This document shows, piece after piece, positions 52,848-62,782 of a stretch of DNA of 64,000 nucleotides. The DNA is from Candidatus Eiseniibacteriota bacterium (GTDB lineage Bacteria > Orphanbacterota > Orphanbacteria > Orphanbacterales > Orphanbacteraceae). The notes under the pieces are model-generated. The model did no database searches. It was given only the letters and a program-made list of their open reading frames with translations, and was not told the origin of the DNA. Each line of letters begins with the position of its first letter. Positions within the stretch are counted from its first letter, which is position 1. The stretch is taken from positions 57,011 through 121,010 of the forward strand of contig JAJCZU010000010.1 of the NCBI GenBank assembly GCA_029262235.1, in the 5' to 3' direction. The position numbers were made by a program, and so were the translations under genes.

Positions 52848-54062
52848 ATGTCATCGTTTCACGTTTCCTCGGAAGTCGGCCGTCTGCGCCGCGTTCTTCT
52901 GCACAAGCCGGACCTCTCGCTCCGGCGACTTACGCCCGCGAACTGCGACGAGTTCCTGTTCGACGACGTGCTCTGGGTGAAGCAGGCCAAGAGCGATCAC
53001 GAGAACTTCGTCGAAACGCTGACCGGGCGCGGCGTGGAGGTTCTCTTCTTCGGCGATCTTCTGCGCGAAACACTCGACATTCCCGAGGCGCGGGAATGGA
53101 TCCTCGATCGCCAGGTACACGAGCAGCGCTATGGCGTGTTTGCGGACAACCTGCACCGCTACCTCAAGGGACTCGATTCGCACGAGCTCGAGACCTACCT
53201 GACAGGCGGCCTGACCCGCGGCGAGCTCAAGCTCGAAACGAAGGGGCTTCCCGCGGCAATGCTTCGCGACAACGATTTCGTGCTGCCTCCGCTTCCGAAT
53301 CACCTGTTCATGCGCGATACGTCGTGCTGGATCTATGACGGCGTTTCGATCAACCCGATGAAAATGCCGGCGCGCCGGCGCGAGACCGTGCACCTGATCG
53401 GCGTTTACCGCCATCACCCGATGTTCGCAAGCGAGAAATTCCGCTGCTGGTACGGAAACGAAGAGAAGGACTACGGCCCGGCGACGATCGAGGGGGGCGA
53501 CGTGCTCGTAATCGGACGCGGCGCCGTGCTGATCGGAATGGGGGAGCGCACGACACCGCAGGCAGTCGAGATTCTCGCGCGCTCTCTGTTCGCCGCGAAG
53601 GCGGCTACGAAAGTCATCGCGGCGCGCATTCCGTCCGAGCGCGCGTACATGCACCTCGACACGGTGATGACCATGCTCGACGAGGAGACGTTCAGCATCT
53701 ATCCCGGCGTGGCCGACCATATCAACGCCTGGCTGATCGAACCGGACGAGAAGAACGATATCCGCGTTTCCCACGAAATGGATTTCTTCGAACTCCTCGC
53801 GCACGCGCTCGGCATTCCCGAGGTGAAGCTGCAGACGACAGGCGGCGACGACTATCAGGCGGAACGCGAGCAGTGGGATGACGGCAACAACGTGCTGGCG
53901 ATCGAGCCGGGCGTCGTGATCGCCTACGACCGCAATGACTACACGAATACGAAGCTGCGTAAATCGGGATTCGAAGTGCTTACGATTCCGAGCGCCGAGC
54001 TCGGACGCGGAAGAGGCGGGCCCCGCTGCATGAGCTGCCCGCTCGAAAGAGACGCGATCTAG
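52848..54062 (+). CDS. arcA: Arginine deiminase
   Basis: 404 residues. Hydrolyses arginine to citrulline and ammonia. Family landmarks: VSSEVGRLRRVLLHKPD, MRDTSCWIYDGVSINPM (with the Asp and Arg of the guanidine site), HLDTVMTMLDEETF (catalytic His), and the cysteine loop RGGPRCMSCPLERD. I start at ATG 52848; longer frames overlap the divergent YkgJ-like gene. ArcB and ArcC do not follow, so it may serve acid resistance or arginine removal alone. Confidence 0.95.
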   Translation: MSSFHVSSEVGRLRRVLLHKPDLSLRRLTPANCDEFLFDDVLWVKQAKSDHENFVETLTGRGVEVLFFGDLLRETLDIPEAREWILDRQVHEQRYGVFADNLHRYLKGLDSHELETYLTGGLTRGELKLETKGLPAAMLRDNDFVLPPLPNHLFMRDTSCWIYDGVSINPMKMPARRRETVHLIGVYRHHPMFASEKFRCWYGNEEKDYGPATIEGGDVLVIGRGAVLIGMGERTTPQAVEILARSLFAAKAATKVIAARIPSERAYMHLDTVMTMLDEETFSIYPGVADHINAWLIEPDEKNDIRVSHEMDFFELLAHALGIPEVKLQTTGGDDYQAEREQWDDGNNVLAIEPGVVIAYDRNDYTNTKLRKSGFEVLTIPSAELGRGRGGPRCMSCPLERDAI

Positions 54063-54107
54063 CGAACGGCCCGGGCGGAATCAGGCGAAACGGTTGCTGC
54101 CGGCACG

Positions 54108-54142
54108 AAAAAGCGGCCGCTCCCGGTTGGGAAACGGCCGCT
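54108..54142 (-). terminator. Rho-independent terminator for the small exported-protein gene
   Basis: AGCGGCCG (54112-54119) and CGGCCGCT (54135-54142) form a stem; on the minus strand it is followed by five T. A T-run (54153-54157) beyond the other side may help for arcA. Confidence 0.75.
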
Positions 54143-54166
54143 CAGGGAGCTGATTTTTCCGACCCA

Positions 54167-54424
54167 CTACGCACGAAGCACCCACAGAAGACCGGTGATG
54201 ATCGCGTTGTAGAAATTGTCCGAGCCGCCGCCGTAAGGGGCGTTCGTGCCTTCGCGCATTTCACCTTCGATTCCGTTTTCGATCAGAGCGTCGGAGCTCG
54301 GGAGATCGAATGCGCTCGAGTCTTCGCGCCGTTCGCCTTCCACTCCGTTTTCGATCAGGGCGTAGGCTGAGCTGTTGAGCAAAAGTGCCATGGCGAGTGC
54401 GGTGTACAGTGTTCTGGCTTTCAT
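54167..54424 (-). CDS. Tiny exported protein with an internal 13-residue repeat
   Basis: 85 residues. GGAGA before ATG. Signal peptide LYTALAMALLLNSSAYA. The mature part contains ALIENGVEGERRE and then ALIENGIEGEMRE, 23 residues apart, followed by PYGGGSDNFYNAIITGLLWVLRA, a hydrophobic end that could insert in a membrane. It has its own terminator. It could be a secreted peptide, a small envelope component, or a precursor whose repeat units are released. No known family. Confidence 0.7.
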   Translation of the reverse strand: MKARTLYTALAMALLLNSSAYALIENGVEGERREDSSAFDLPSSDALIENGIEGEMREGTNAPYGGGSDNFYNAIITGLLWVLRA

Positions 54425-54609
54425 CGGATTCTCCTTTCGGTCCTCTTGTCTTTGATGTCTGACCTTCGTTGTCTGGTCAGATCAAACGGACGGGATTCCG
54501 AATTTTGACGGAGCTTGCGAAGAATCGAGGTCGACAGCGGCCGTGACTCGGCCCTGGGCGGGACAAACGGTTCAGGTGTAATCGATTAAGGATTCGAAGT
54601 TTTTTGCGG

Positions 54610-55851
54610 TCAACGACCGATGACTACTCCGGCGGAAGCGTCGAAGCCCCTGATCTTGATAGAGCCGTCTTCGGCCCAGCCTGTCAGCCCCGAACCGGTC
54701 AAATGGACGCGTAGAGTCTCATTCGCCCGCCAGGAGAGCGCAAGGCCCGGTTCGTGCGCGGCCGCTTTTCCGCGATTGATCAAGTCATCCCCGCCGGACG
54801 GATCCGCAACAACGACCTCCTGAAAGCGGGAAGAGTGGGCGAAAGCCGTAAGCGTGACCGCGGGCGTCACACGAAAACCGAGCGAAAACGAAACCTGCAG
54901 CATGCCCGCCGTCACGTTCCCGAGCAGCACGTCCTCCACGGGGGAACCGAAGGCCAGCAGTTCGGAGTCGCCGAGAAACTCATGGTCTGATTTATCGACG
55001 AGGCGCAGCATGCCGCCGCCGCTCCACCGCTCGCCGCTCCGCGAGCCCGCAACACGTACTTCGAGTTCGTCGCCTTCCTGGAACACCGGCTCCGTCGCAA
55101 TCTCGTCTTCCGCGTACGTCCGAAACGTAATGTCCATGTTCCACGTCGTCGTAGCCGCTGCTTCCCGCCCGAGATAGCTCATGCCGCCGGACACGAAGAT
55201 TTCCTCGCCCGGATCGAAGTCGAGCAGCGCGGATGACGTCTCCGGCGCGAAGTCGTACTTCCCTTTGTAGCGAAAACCGCCGCCGGCCCCGATCGACATC
55301 GTCTGGCTCACGGGATACGCGAACGCGACGTCGCCGAAGTAGTCGAGCCCTTCTCCATAGCGGTTCGTGCGGAAGCCGAGAATCTGATTCGAAACGGCGC
55401 GCGAAACGACAACACCGTCGGCGTCGAGATCGGTGTCGCCCGTCGGCAGCGAAGCGCCCCCTGACAGGAGAACGCGTTCGTTCGGCATCAGGTAGTCGAA
55501 CTTGAGTTCGGTGTCGGTGGCCGCGCCGAGTTTCTGGTTGTCGGGGCCGTCGACCTCGGAGCGGGCGCCCGCGATGTAGATGGTGACCCCCAGGCCGTCC
55601 GTTCCGAGCGGCGACTTGAGAAGCACGGGCACCGAGAACTGGGATACGTCGACTTTGTCGTCGTCCCAGTCGATCGACCACGACCGCATCGCGACGCCCG
55701 TCTGAAGCTGAGGGCCGCCGGCAAGGGCTTCGGTCCACGGAAGAAGCGACGCACCGAGCGCGCAGAGAAAGGCGAGGGCAAGCGCGCGCGACGGGAAGAG
55801 GCTGAAGCGAATGACGTGGCTCAAGCAGCGGCGGTTCACATTCCCGCTCAT
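54610..55851 (-). CDS. Outer-membrane beta-barrel protein
   Basis: 413 residues. Signal region LALAFLCALGASLLPWTEALA. The rest alternates hydrophobic residues as amphipathic strands with Gly/Asp turns (FDYLMPNERVLLSGGASLPT, MSIGAGGGFRYKGKYDF), ending in a strand-like FDASAGVVIGR. No channel family recognised. Its ATG overlaps the stop of the CsgG-TPR lipoprotein gene, so the two are made together. Confidence 0.8.
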   Translation of the reverse strand: MSGNVNRRCLSHVIRFSLFPSRALALAFLCALGASLLPWTEALAGGPQLQTGVAMRSWSIDWDDDKVDVSQFSVPVLLKSPLGTDGLGVTIYIAGARSEVDGPDNQKLGAATDTELKFDYLMPNERVLLSGGASLPTGDTDLDADGVVVSRAVSNQILGFRTNRYGEGLDYFGDVAFAYPVSQTMSIGAGGGFRYKGKYDFAPETSSALLDFDPGEEIFVSGGMSYLGREAAATTTWNMDITFRTYAEDEIATEPVFQEGDELEVRVAGSRSGERWSGGGMLRLVDKSDHEFLGDSELLAFGSPVEDVLLGNVTAGMLQVSFSLGFRVTPAVTLTAFAHSSRFQEVVVADPSGGDDLINRGKAAAHEPGLALSWRANETLRVHLTGSGLTGWAEDGSIKIRGFDASAGVVIGR

Positions 55852-57197
55852 GGCGACCTCACCGGGACCGTGATCGTGATCGTGGCGGCGCCGCCGGGGC
55901 CGATCGGGGGAACTCCTGTGTTCCCGCTTTCGTCGCCCGGTTCGATCCCGAACAGGTTCCGCTCGGCGAATCCTCCCGCGGAGGCCGTCGATCCGACGCG
56001 GCTGGCGCCGACACCGGGCGCGCCGTCCGGTCCGATCCTCGTCGCGCCGCCCCCCGTGTTCATCGCCTTCAGGAACTGATCCGTATCCATCGCATAGTCG
56101 CCGTTCGACTGCGCCCCGCTGACGGCCGTAAGGCGCGTCCGTGCCTCTTCGAAGTTCGGGTCGAGGCGCACCGCCTGTTCGTACTTGCGCAGCGCTTCGA
56201 GATAACGGTACCGATCTTCCAGGTCGATCCCCTGGCTGAAAGCGAGGAACGCCGGGAAGCTCGTCGTCGGGATCTTTCCGATCTTCGCGCGCTCGCTCTC
56301 GGTCAGCGTGATCCCGAGCCCTTCGATCGTGCCGTACGCGATCTCTTTCTCGAGTCGCAGCACCTCCCCGATCGCTCCCCGTGACGAGCCGGTGCCGGCA
56401 TAATCGCCCGACTCGTTCCGCACCACGTAGAAGAGCGCCTCTACTTCGTCGCCGGCGAAGAGGTTCAGGGAACCCGAAACCGACCGCGCGGCCCCGAGCA
56501 TCCGCCCGGCGCGAATCCGCGTTGCTTCGTCTACCGTACTTCCCGACGACCGCTGCATTTCCTGCACGAGAGCCTGCGTCTGCAGACGTTCCACGAGACG
56601 AATGGAGGATACGTTGCTGAGATCGGTGATCAGCATCGCCGCGAGGCCCTTGGAGAGGGCGGCGTAGGGCGAGGTGGTGTCCGAGGCCGCGAAGTCGTAC
56701 ACCGCCACGGTGTTCGGCGAGATCTCGTTCGGCTGCTTCATGAGCTGCGCGGCCCGGAGCTTGTGCGACTCGCGTGTCGCGCGCGCGATCCGGACGCGAA
56801 GCTTCGCACGCTGGTCGAACGAAAGCCCGTCCGCACGAAGCGCGCTTTCATACCAGCCGCGTGCCGTGTCGAACGCGCCGTTCGCCTCATGCGCGGCGCC
56901 CATATAGAGGAGGGTTTCGGAGTTGTCGGGATCGATCGCGTCGGACCGGGTGAAAGCTTCGATCGCTTCGTCAGGCTTGCCGAGCCCGAGACGGACGCGC
57001 CCGAGTTCACGCCAGGCGCGGGCATCCTCCGGGTTCTCGGCGATCGCGAGTTTCAGGTGCGGAAGAGCCGATTCCCAGTCTTCTCTGGCAATGCTGCTTT
57101 CCACTTCACCGCGATATCCGGCGCCGCATCCCGCGATGAAGAGCGGGAATACGAGAGTGAGCATGCATGCGAGCTTCCGGGTTTTCATATGTTCCAT
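55848..57197 (-). CDS. CsgG-like TPR lipoprotein
   Basis: About 449 residues; ATG 57197 or 57188. The lipoprotein signal ends LFIAGC. TPR units fill 25-140 (WESALPHLKLAIAENPEDARAWRELGRV, then a second). A CsgG/TolB-like domain (VAVYDFAASDT, AMLITDLSNVSSIRLVERLQ, ARSVSGSLNLFAGDEV) follows, then another TPR-like part and a Gly/Pro-rich end (TRIGPDGAPGVGASRVG). It shares the plan of the lipoprotein at 42357-43523. Together with the barrel it may form an export or assembly complex in the outer membrane. Confidence 0.85.
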   Translation of the reverse strand: MEHMKTRKLACMLTLVFPLFIAGCGAGYRGEVESSIAREDWESALPHLKLAIAENPEDARAWRELGRVRLGLGKPDEAIEAFTRSDAIDPDNSETLLYMGAAHEANGAFDTARGWYESALRADGLSFDQRAKLRVRIARATRESHKLRAAQLMKQPNEISPNTVAVYDFAASDTTSPYAALSKGLAAMLITDLSNVSSIRLVERLQTQALVQEMQRSSGSTVDEATRIRAGRMLGAARSVSGSLNLFAGDEVEALFYVVRNESGDYAGTGSSRGAIGEVLRLEKEIAYGTIEGLGITLTESERAKIGKIPTTSFPAFLAFSQGIDLEDRYRYLEALRKYEQAVRLDPNFEEARTRLTAVSGAQSNGDYAMDTDQFLKAMNTGGGATRIGPDGAPGVGASRVGSTASAGGFAERNLFGIEPGDESGNTGVPPIGPGGAATITITVPVRSP

Positions 57198-57416
57198 TAC
57201 GCTACCACTCCGTTTTTCGCGGTTGCAAGACGATTCTAGTCGCTCCTCGCAAATCCTTCGCGCTTTTCACGTATCGTGACGCAACTTTGCGATGTTGCGC
57301 TCCGATAGCATGTTTGCGGCAACTTTCTCGAGCGCCTGCTGCGGCAACCGATTGACGGGTGTGGCTCGAGAGCGGTACGCTTACTACACGCCTTCCCAGG
57401 GTACGAGGGCCTCGAC

Positions 57417-58328
57417 ATGCGCTTCCCTCACTATCATTTCGTTTTTCCCGCAGCCGCGGCGACCCTCGCGCTTGCGTGCGCCGGCGACCCGGCCGGCATC
57501 GATCGAAACGCACCCCCGCTCCAGTTCGTGATCCAGGAAGCTCCCGCGCTCTTCGCGGACAGTGAGCAGGATGCCGTTGTCGCCGACCTTCGTGTTCTGA
57601 TCTTCGATGTGACGGAAGATCCCTTCATCCGCAACGACTCACTCGAAAATGCGCCGCTCGTGATCGACGACACGCTGTTCGTGAACGAACCGGAGTCGGA
57701 TTTCGCGCTGGCGAACGAAACGTATGAACTCGACGTCGGGAACGAGCCCCGCGACTTCCGCGTGTACGTCTATCGGATCGTGGAGTCGGGCGCCCTCGGC
57801 GCGCGCACCGCGCGCGGCATCGCGCGCGGAGAAGATCGCGCACTCAGCGTGTATCTCACGCCGTCCGCAACGCCGACACAGTACGGCGTACAGGTTCTCG
57901 AGACGTGGGCGCGCCGCGGTGAGGCCGCCCACACGATCCCGATCGTGCTCGCGAATCCGGACCCCGTCGGCGGCTTCCAGTTCGACCTGGCCTTTCCGCC
58001 CGGGCTCGTCACGAGCCTGAACCGCATCGTAGTCGACGAGAGCAGCCGGCTGTTCCTCGAAGCCGATTCCAGCTCGATCGTAAACCTCGGCGACAATCCG
58101 CTCGAAGAAAGCGACCTCTGGCGCGTGATCGTGTTCAGCGACGACAGCGTCCGGACGATCGAACCGGGGCATGATGTCGTTCTCTATCTGGAAGCCGACA
58201 TCGGCGAACCGACCTTCGAAGATTCCCTGCAGCTCACGGGCGTCGTGATCGCCGACCCGTCCGGGTTCTCGATCGAAAGCGGGAGCGTGGTGGTGCAGAA
58301 CTCGATCGTCCATCTGGTGTCGCCATGA
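57417..58328 (+). CDS. Lipoprotein with cohesin-like domain
   Basis: 303 residues, GAGGGCCTCGAC before ATG. Signal ends TLALAC (lipobox). The second half has the cohesin-type pattern: HTIPIVLANPDPVGGFQFDLAF, a long beta region, RVIVFSDDSVRTIEPGHDVVLYLEADI, and LTGVVIADPSGFSI. Cohesins bind dockerins; the next gene, overlapping by four bases (ATGA), encodes a dockerin-bearing protein. A surface-anchored cohesin-dockerin pair is inferred. Confidence 0.75.
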   Translation: MRFPHYHFVFPAAAATLALACAGDPAGIDRNAPPLQFVIQEAPALFADSEQDAVVADLRVLIFDVTEDPFIRNDSLENAPLVIDDTLFVNEPESDFALANETYELDVGNEPRDFRVYVYRIVESGALGARTARGIARGEDRALSVYLTPSATPTQYGVQVLETWARRGEAAHTIPIVLANPDPVGGFQFDLAFPPGLVTSLNRIVVDESSRLFLEADSSSIVNLGDNPLEESDLWRVIVFSDDSVRTIEPGHDVVLYLEADIGEPTFEDSLQLTGVVIADPSGFSIESGSVVVQNSIVHLVSP

Positions 58329-61300
58329 GCACGCGCCGCACGCCGTTCACGCTCTTCACGCTGTTCCTTGCGCTGTTCCTTCCGCTGTTCCTTGCGACGC
58401 TCTCTGGAAACGTCGCCGTTGCCAACGCGGAAACGATCCAGCTCGACGAGCCGTTTTTCGTCGTGCCGGACGCTGCGCGCGCACACGCCGCGCGCGCACA
58501 CGCGCCGGAAGCGCCCGCACACGAAACTCGTTCCAAAGGCGGCGGCTATACGGTGATCGAAGACTTCGACTGCCCGTCCGGCAACTGCCTCTTCGCGCTT
58601 TCTAACAGCGTGCAGAGGACGACGTATTCGCCGGTGGGCCAGACGTGTTCGTTTGCCACGACGTTTGTTTCGCGGGCCGGCGTTTCGACAAACTGGAGCG
58701 ACAACATCGATCACGCGAACATGATGGACCCGCCCGGGAACGGGAAGGGGGCCCAGTGCCTTTCCACGAATCTCATGGGATACAAGAACTCCGGGTGCGA
58801 CTCCGTGCTCGAGTTTCAGATTCTCTTTCGCGATTACACGTCGAGCGCGTTTTCAGGAAGCGCGATTCGCGTTCACTTCACACCTTCCGAGTACCCGAAT
58901 ACGCAGGAGCAGGTGCGGGTCTACATGCAGATCGACTACGCGGAAGCCGGACCGGCTCTGAATGTGGTCGAGATCTCCGACGCCGCGGACTGGCAGACGA
59001 TCAGCATGGATCTGATACCGACCAATACCGTGAATCAGGTGCTGATCGCGGTGGGCGGCCCGTCCACAACGGACGTCGATGTCTATTTCGACGACCTGGA
59101 GGTGTATGACTACATCGGGCCGTCCACAAGCTGCGCCTACAATCCGAAATCGATCGGCTTCGGCAACACGCTTTTCCCGGGGCAGTCCAGCCAGCGCACG
59201 TTCGACGTCATCAACACGGCAACTTCAGGGATTCTTTTCCTCAACCCGTCAGCCGCCGCGTGCAACGCATTCTCCGTGACCGCGGGCCAGGGAGCCACCT
59301 ATCTTCAGCCCGGCCAGTCGCACAAGATCACGGTCACGTTTTCGCCGCCGTCGCACGGCACGTACGAATGCGAACTCGCCCTCGGGAACCCTTCGTGCGA
59401 GCCGTTCCTGATGACGGGAGGGACGCGCGCGAACTGCATCGTCTCCGAGACGACGATCGACTTCGGCGATCAGATCGTGGGCGCACCGCAAGCGCAACTT
59501 TCCTTCTATCTTAAGAACGAGGGGGGCAGCGCGTACGACTTCCCCGGCTCCGATCCACTGAACTGCATCGGCTTCGGATATGAGATCGAACCGCCGCCCG
59601 GCTTGATCGCGCCCGGGGATTCGATCCAGTTTGTCGTGAGCTTCGCCCCGCCCGACACGGGCCTGTACAATTGCGAAGCGTTCATCGTGACCGACTGCGA
59701 CCCGATCACGCTCACGGGGCGCGGACTTCTCGACCTTCCCTGCGTCATCGTGCCCGACACGCTCCAGTTCGGGGAAGTCGATCTCGGCGACACCGCGGAG
59801 ATGACCTTCACGATCGAAAATCAATCGTTCGGAACGACCATCGGCGGCTCGCTCGCGGACTGCCAGGGACTGTTTCAGTTCCTTGACGGGCGTACTTTCT
59901 CTCTGGGTCCGGGCCAGTCGACGGAAATGACTGTCAGTTACATACCGACGACGGTCAGAAACGACACGTGCACGCTGCAGCTCGGACTCGCGACCTGCCC
60001 GTTGCTGACATTCGTCGGCAGTGGTAATCAGGACGCCGAGTGCGTCGTGTTTCCCTCTGAATACGACTTCGGCGTCATCAAGGGGATCGGCTCACCCGGC
60101 ATCGTCGACGTGACGATTCGGAACGACGGAGGACGGCTCATGACGGGCACCGTACCCGCGAGCTGCGGCCCGTTCCGCGCCGTCGGCGGCCCCGTCGACT
60201 ACAGCCTCGGATTCCAGCAGTCCACCGTGATTCGCTTCGAGTTCGAACCGGAAGTGAACGGGCCGGTTTCGTGTGAGTATCCTCTGGGGAACGAATGCGA
60301 TTCGCTGACGCTTACGGGCACAGGAAACATCTGCGAGGTCTTCGAAACCACACTCGACTATGCGGACGTACTCGTCGGAGATTCGCTCACGCAGTCGTTT
60401 ACGGTGCGCAACAATTCCGAGAGTCCCGTCTCGTACTCACTGCCGTCCGGGTGCACCGCTTTCACGGTTGCGACGGACGACCGCGACTTCGAACTGCAGC
60501 CCGGCTTCGGCAGGGAAGTCTCCGTTACGTTCGTCCCCGATACCCTCGGCTTCTTTTCGTGCACCATCGCCACCGGACCCGGCTGTGACTCGGTACACGT
60601 TTCCGGTACCGGTATCGGGTCGCCGGAATGCGTTGTCGAACCGGCCTCGATCAACTTCGGCACGATTCCCGAAGGCGGCCTGACCGAAGACACGTTCACG
60701 ATTCGTAACGAAGGCACCGCGATTCTGACCGCGACCGTGCCCGCTTCCTGCGGCGTATTTACGGTCACGAACCCGGGGTCCATCGAACTCGAACCGGGCC
60801 AGGAAGCGACGTTCGTCGTCGTGTTCGGCAACATCGAGAGCCCGGGATCCTATTCCTGTCAACTCGACCTCGGCGGAAGCGAAGGGTGCGGAACGCTCTC
60901 GCTGTCGGGCGTTGCGGAAGGGCCGCCGTCGTGTCTCGTTACGCCGGCCGCCATTACATTCGGCTCCGTTAACATCGACGAAACGGCCGAAGAAACGATC
61001 ACGATCACGAACGGCGGCGGCGGTCTTCTGACAGGCACGATCGCCTCCGGGTGCGGACCGTTCGTAATCGTGGAAGGGGACCACTCCTACTCGCTCGCCG
61101 CCGGGCAGGCGCGTTCTTTCACCGTTCGCTTCGCCCCGACCGTGGCCGACAGCGAGAGCTGCGCGCTCACCCTGGGTGGTTCGTGCGGCACGATCGACGT
61201 GTCCGGTTTCGGAAACGCGGTCTGCGCGCTGGATCTCGACACACCCGCGAACGTGACCGAAGGAGACGCCGCCGTCATTACGTGGACGTCCCGTTTCTGC

Positions 61301-62665
61301 GAAGGCGATGTTCTGCTCGAACTCTTCGCCGACAACAGCGTCTGCGGCTCGATCGGCTCGGCCCCGATCGCCGACGGCTCGCTGGCATGGAACGTGACCG
61401 CGTGCCAGGAAGTAGCGGGCGATTATCGCGTGCGCGCCACGACCGACGATAACGTCGTCTTTCTCTCGGGCCCCTTCACGATCGTACCCGGCGCCGGCCT
61501 GAACCTCTCCGCCGACGCCATCGATTTCACGTTCGATCCCCTGAATCCCGAGCAGGCCCTCTCTTCCGATCTCACGATTACGAACGACGGAACCGGCACG
61601 CTCTCGTGGAGTGCAGAGCCGAATCACCCCGCCATTCACCTTCTCTTCACGTCGGGGACGATCGCCCCGGGCGCTTCGTTCGATCTGTCCGTCGTCGTCG
61701 ATCCGGACGAGGCCGAGGGGGAACTCTTCGGTGAGATCACTCTCTATACGAACGATCCCGGCGCGCCGATGACAACCATCGCGGTCTCGCTCGCGGTGCG
61801 CCAGTATCAGCCGGGCGACGTGGACGTCGACGACGACATCGACCTCTTCGATCTCGCGGCGCTCGTGGAGCACGTGCTCGCCCGCACGTTCCTGTTCCCG
61901 GAGATTGTCGAGCTCGGCATCCCCGATGTGAACGGGGACGGCTTCATCGACGTGAGCGATATCGTGAGGCTTGCCCGGATCCTGCTCGGCGGATCTTTCG
62001 ACCGTGGCGGTCAGGCAGGCGATTCGCACGGCGACGGACCGCCCCTTGCCGTCAGAAGCGCAGGAGCTGACCTCGAGGTTCTCGCAAACGGCGCCGCTCC
62101 CGGCGCTGCCTGGTTCGTTCTTCGTGTTGAAGAAGGCAATACGCCCTTTGCGAAGGTGACCGACCGGATCAGCGCGGGCGAAGGGTACGATCTCATCAGC
62201 GAGCGGCGCGACGAGAGTTTCCGGATTCTGGCGGTGCCGAACGGCAAGGCCTCCGGTGAGCTGATTCTGCGATGGGAGGGCGCCCCCGACGGAGCCTCGA
62301 TCGCAGGCGCCTACGTGGCCCGCTACCGTAGCTCGTGGCTGAAGGGCAGCCTCGACAGCTCCGGCCTCACCGGCCAGGGGACAGGAGGACGCTTCACGAT
62401 GGCTCCCGCCGAACCGAACCCGTTCCGGGACGGAACCACGCTCCGCTGGACCCTCCCGTCTTCGGGCCCCCTGACCATCGGGGTCTACGATATCGCAGGG
62501 CGGCGCGTCAGGTCGCTCATTACGGGCTCACGAGCCGCCGGAGCAGGCGCAATCACGTGGAACGGCCGCAATGAAGCCGGAACGCGTGTCCCTGCAGGCA
62601 CTTACTTCGTTCGCGCCCAGTCCGGTGGCCGAAGCGTGACCCACAAAGTCATCCTTTTCCGGTAG
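58325..62665 (+). CDS. Large secreted ASH-repeat protein with dockerin and FlgD-like domains
   Basis: 1446 residues. Signal region LFLALFLPLFLATLSGNVAVANA. A jelly-roll-like domain occupies about 75-260. Then come about seven ASH/choice-of-anchor-D type units of 95 residues (CxVxPxxxxFGxVxxGxxxxxxFTIxN..LxPGQ..xxVxFxPxxxGxYxCxLxLG..C..LxLxG), each with paired cysteines. After another Ig-like unit and one more ASH unit comes a dockerin pair (DVDVDDDIDLFDLAALVEHV, DVNGDGFIDVSDIVRLARIL). The C-terminus is the FlgD-like fold (IGVYDIAGRRVRSLI, WNGRNEAGTRVPAGTYFVRA). A surface scaffold or adhesin is the likely role. Its start overlaps the cohesin-like lipoprotein gene. Confidence 0.9.
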   Translation: MSTRRTPFTLFTLFLALFLPLFLATLSGNVAVANAETIQLDEPFFVVPDAARAHAARAHAPEAPAHETRSKGGGYTVIEDFDCPSGNCLFALSNSVQRTTYSPVGQTCSFATTFVSRAGVSTNWSDNIDHANMMDPPGNGKGAQCLSTNLMGYKNSGCDSVLEFQILFRDYTSSAFSGSAIRVHFTPSEYPNTQEQVRVYMQIDYAEAGPALNVVEISDAADWQTISMDLIPTNTVNQVLIAVGGPSTTDVDVYFDDLEVYDYIGPSTSCAYNPKSIGFGNTLFPGQSSQRTFDVINTATSGILFLNPSAAACNAFSVTAGQGATYLQPGQSHKITVTFSPPSHGTYECELALGNPSCEPFLMTGGTRANCIVSETTIDFGDQIVGAPQAQLSFYLKNEGGSAYDFPGSDPLNCIGFGYEIEPPPGLIAPGDSIQFVVSFAPPDTGLYNCEAFIVTDCDPITLTGRGLLDLPCVIVPDTLQFGEVDLGDTAEMTFTIENQSFGTTIGGSLADCQGLFQFLDGRTFSLGPGQSTEMTVSYIPTTVRNDTCTLQLGLATCPLLTFVGSGNQDAECVVFPSEYDFGVIKGIGSPGIVDVTIRNDGGRLMTGTVPASCGPFRAVGGPVDYSLGFQQSTVIRFEFEPEVNGPVSCEYPLGNECDSLTLTGTGNICEVFETTLDYADVLVGDSLTQSFTVRNNSESPVSYSLPSGCTAFTVATDDRDFELQPGFGREVSVTFVPDTLGFFSCTIATGPGCDSVHVSGTGIGSPECVVEPASINFGTIPEGGLTEDTFTIRNEGTAILTATVPASCGVFTVTNPGSIELEPGQEATFVVVFGNIESPGSYSCQLDLGGSEGCGTLSLSGVAEGPPSCLVTPAAITFGSVNIDETAEETITITNGGGGLLTGTIASGCGPFVIVEGDHSYSLAAGQARSFTVRFAPTVADSESCALTLGGSCGTIDVSGFGNAVCALDLDTPANVTEGDAAVITWTSRFCEGDVLLELFADNSVCGSIGSAPIADGSLAWNVTACQEVAGDYRVRATTDDNVVFLSGPFTIVPGAGLNLSADAIDFTFDPLNPEQALSSDLTITNDGTGTLSWSAEPNHPAIHLLFTSGTIAPGASFDLSVVVDPDEAEGELFGEITLYTNDPGAPMTTIAVSLAVRQYQPGDVDVDDDIDLFDLAALVEHVLARTFLFPEIVELGIPDVNGDGFIDVSDIVRLARILLGGSFDRGGQAGDSHGDGPPLAVRSAGADLEVLANGAAPGAAWFVLRVEEGNTPFAKVTDRISAGEGYDLISERRDESFRILAVPNGKASGELILRWEGAPDGASIAGAYVARYRSSWLKGSLDSSGLTGQGTGGRFTMAPAEPNPFRDGTTLRWTLPSSGPLTIGVYDIAGRRVRSLITGSRAAGAGAITWNGRNEAGTRVPAGTYFVRAQSGGRSVTHKVILFR

Positions 62666-62687
62666 AGCACTTCCGCGCACGAGGTTC

Positions 62688-62717
62688 TTGCGCCCAGCTC
62701 CCTAAACTCTCTATAAT
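62688..62717 (+). promoter_or_regulatory. Candidate sigma-70 promoter of rpmG
   Basis: TTGCGC (62688-62693) and TATAAT (62712-62717) with an 18-base spacer, 65 bases before the rpmG ATG. Confidence 0.6.
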
Positions 62718-62782
62718 ATTGTGTTCAACTTCAAACGGCCCGCTGCGCGATCGCGCGTGCCGACGTCAAAAGGAGCCGCATC

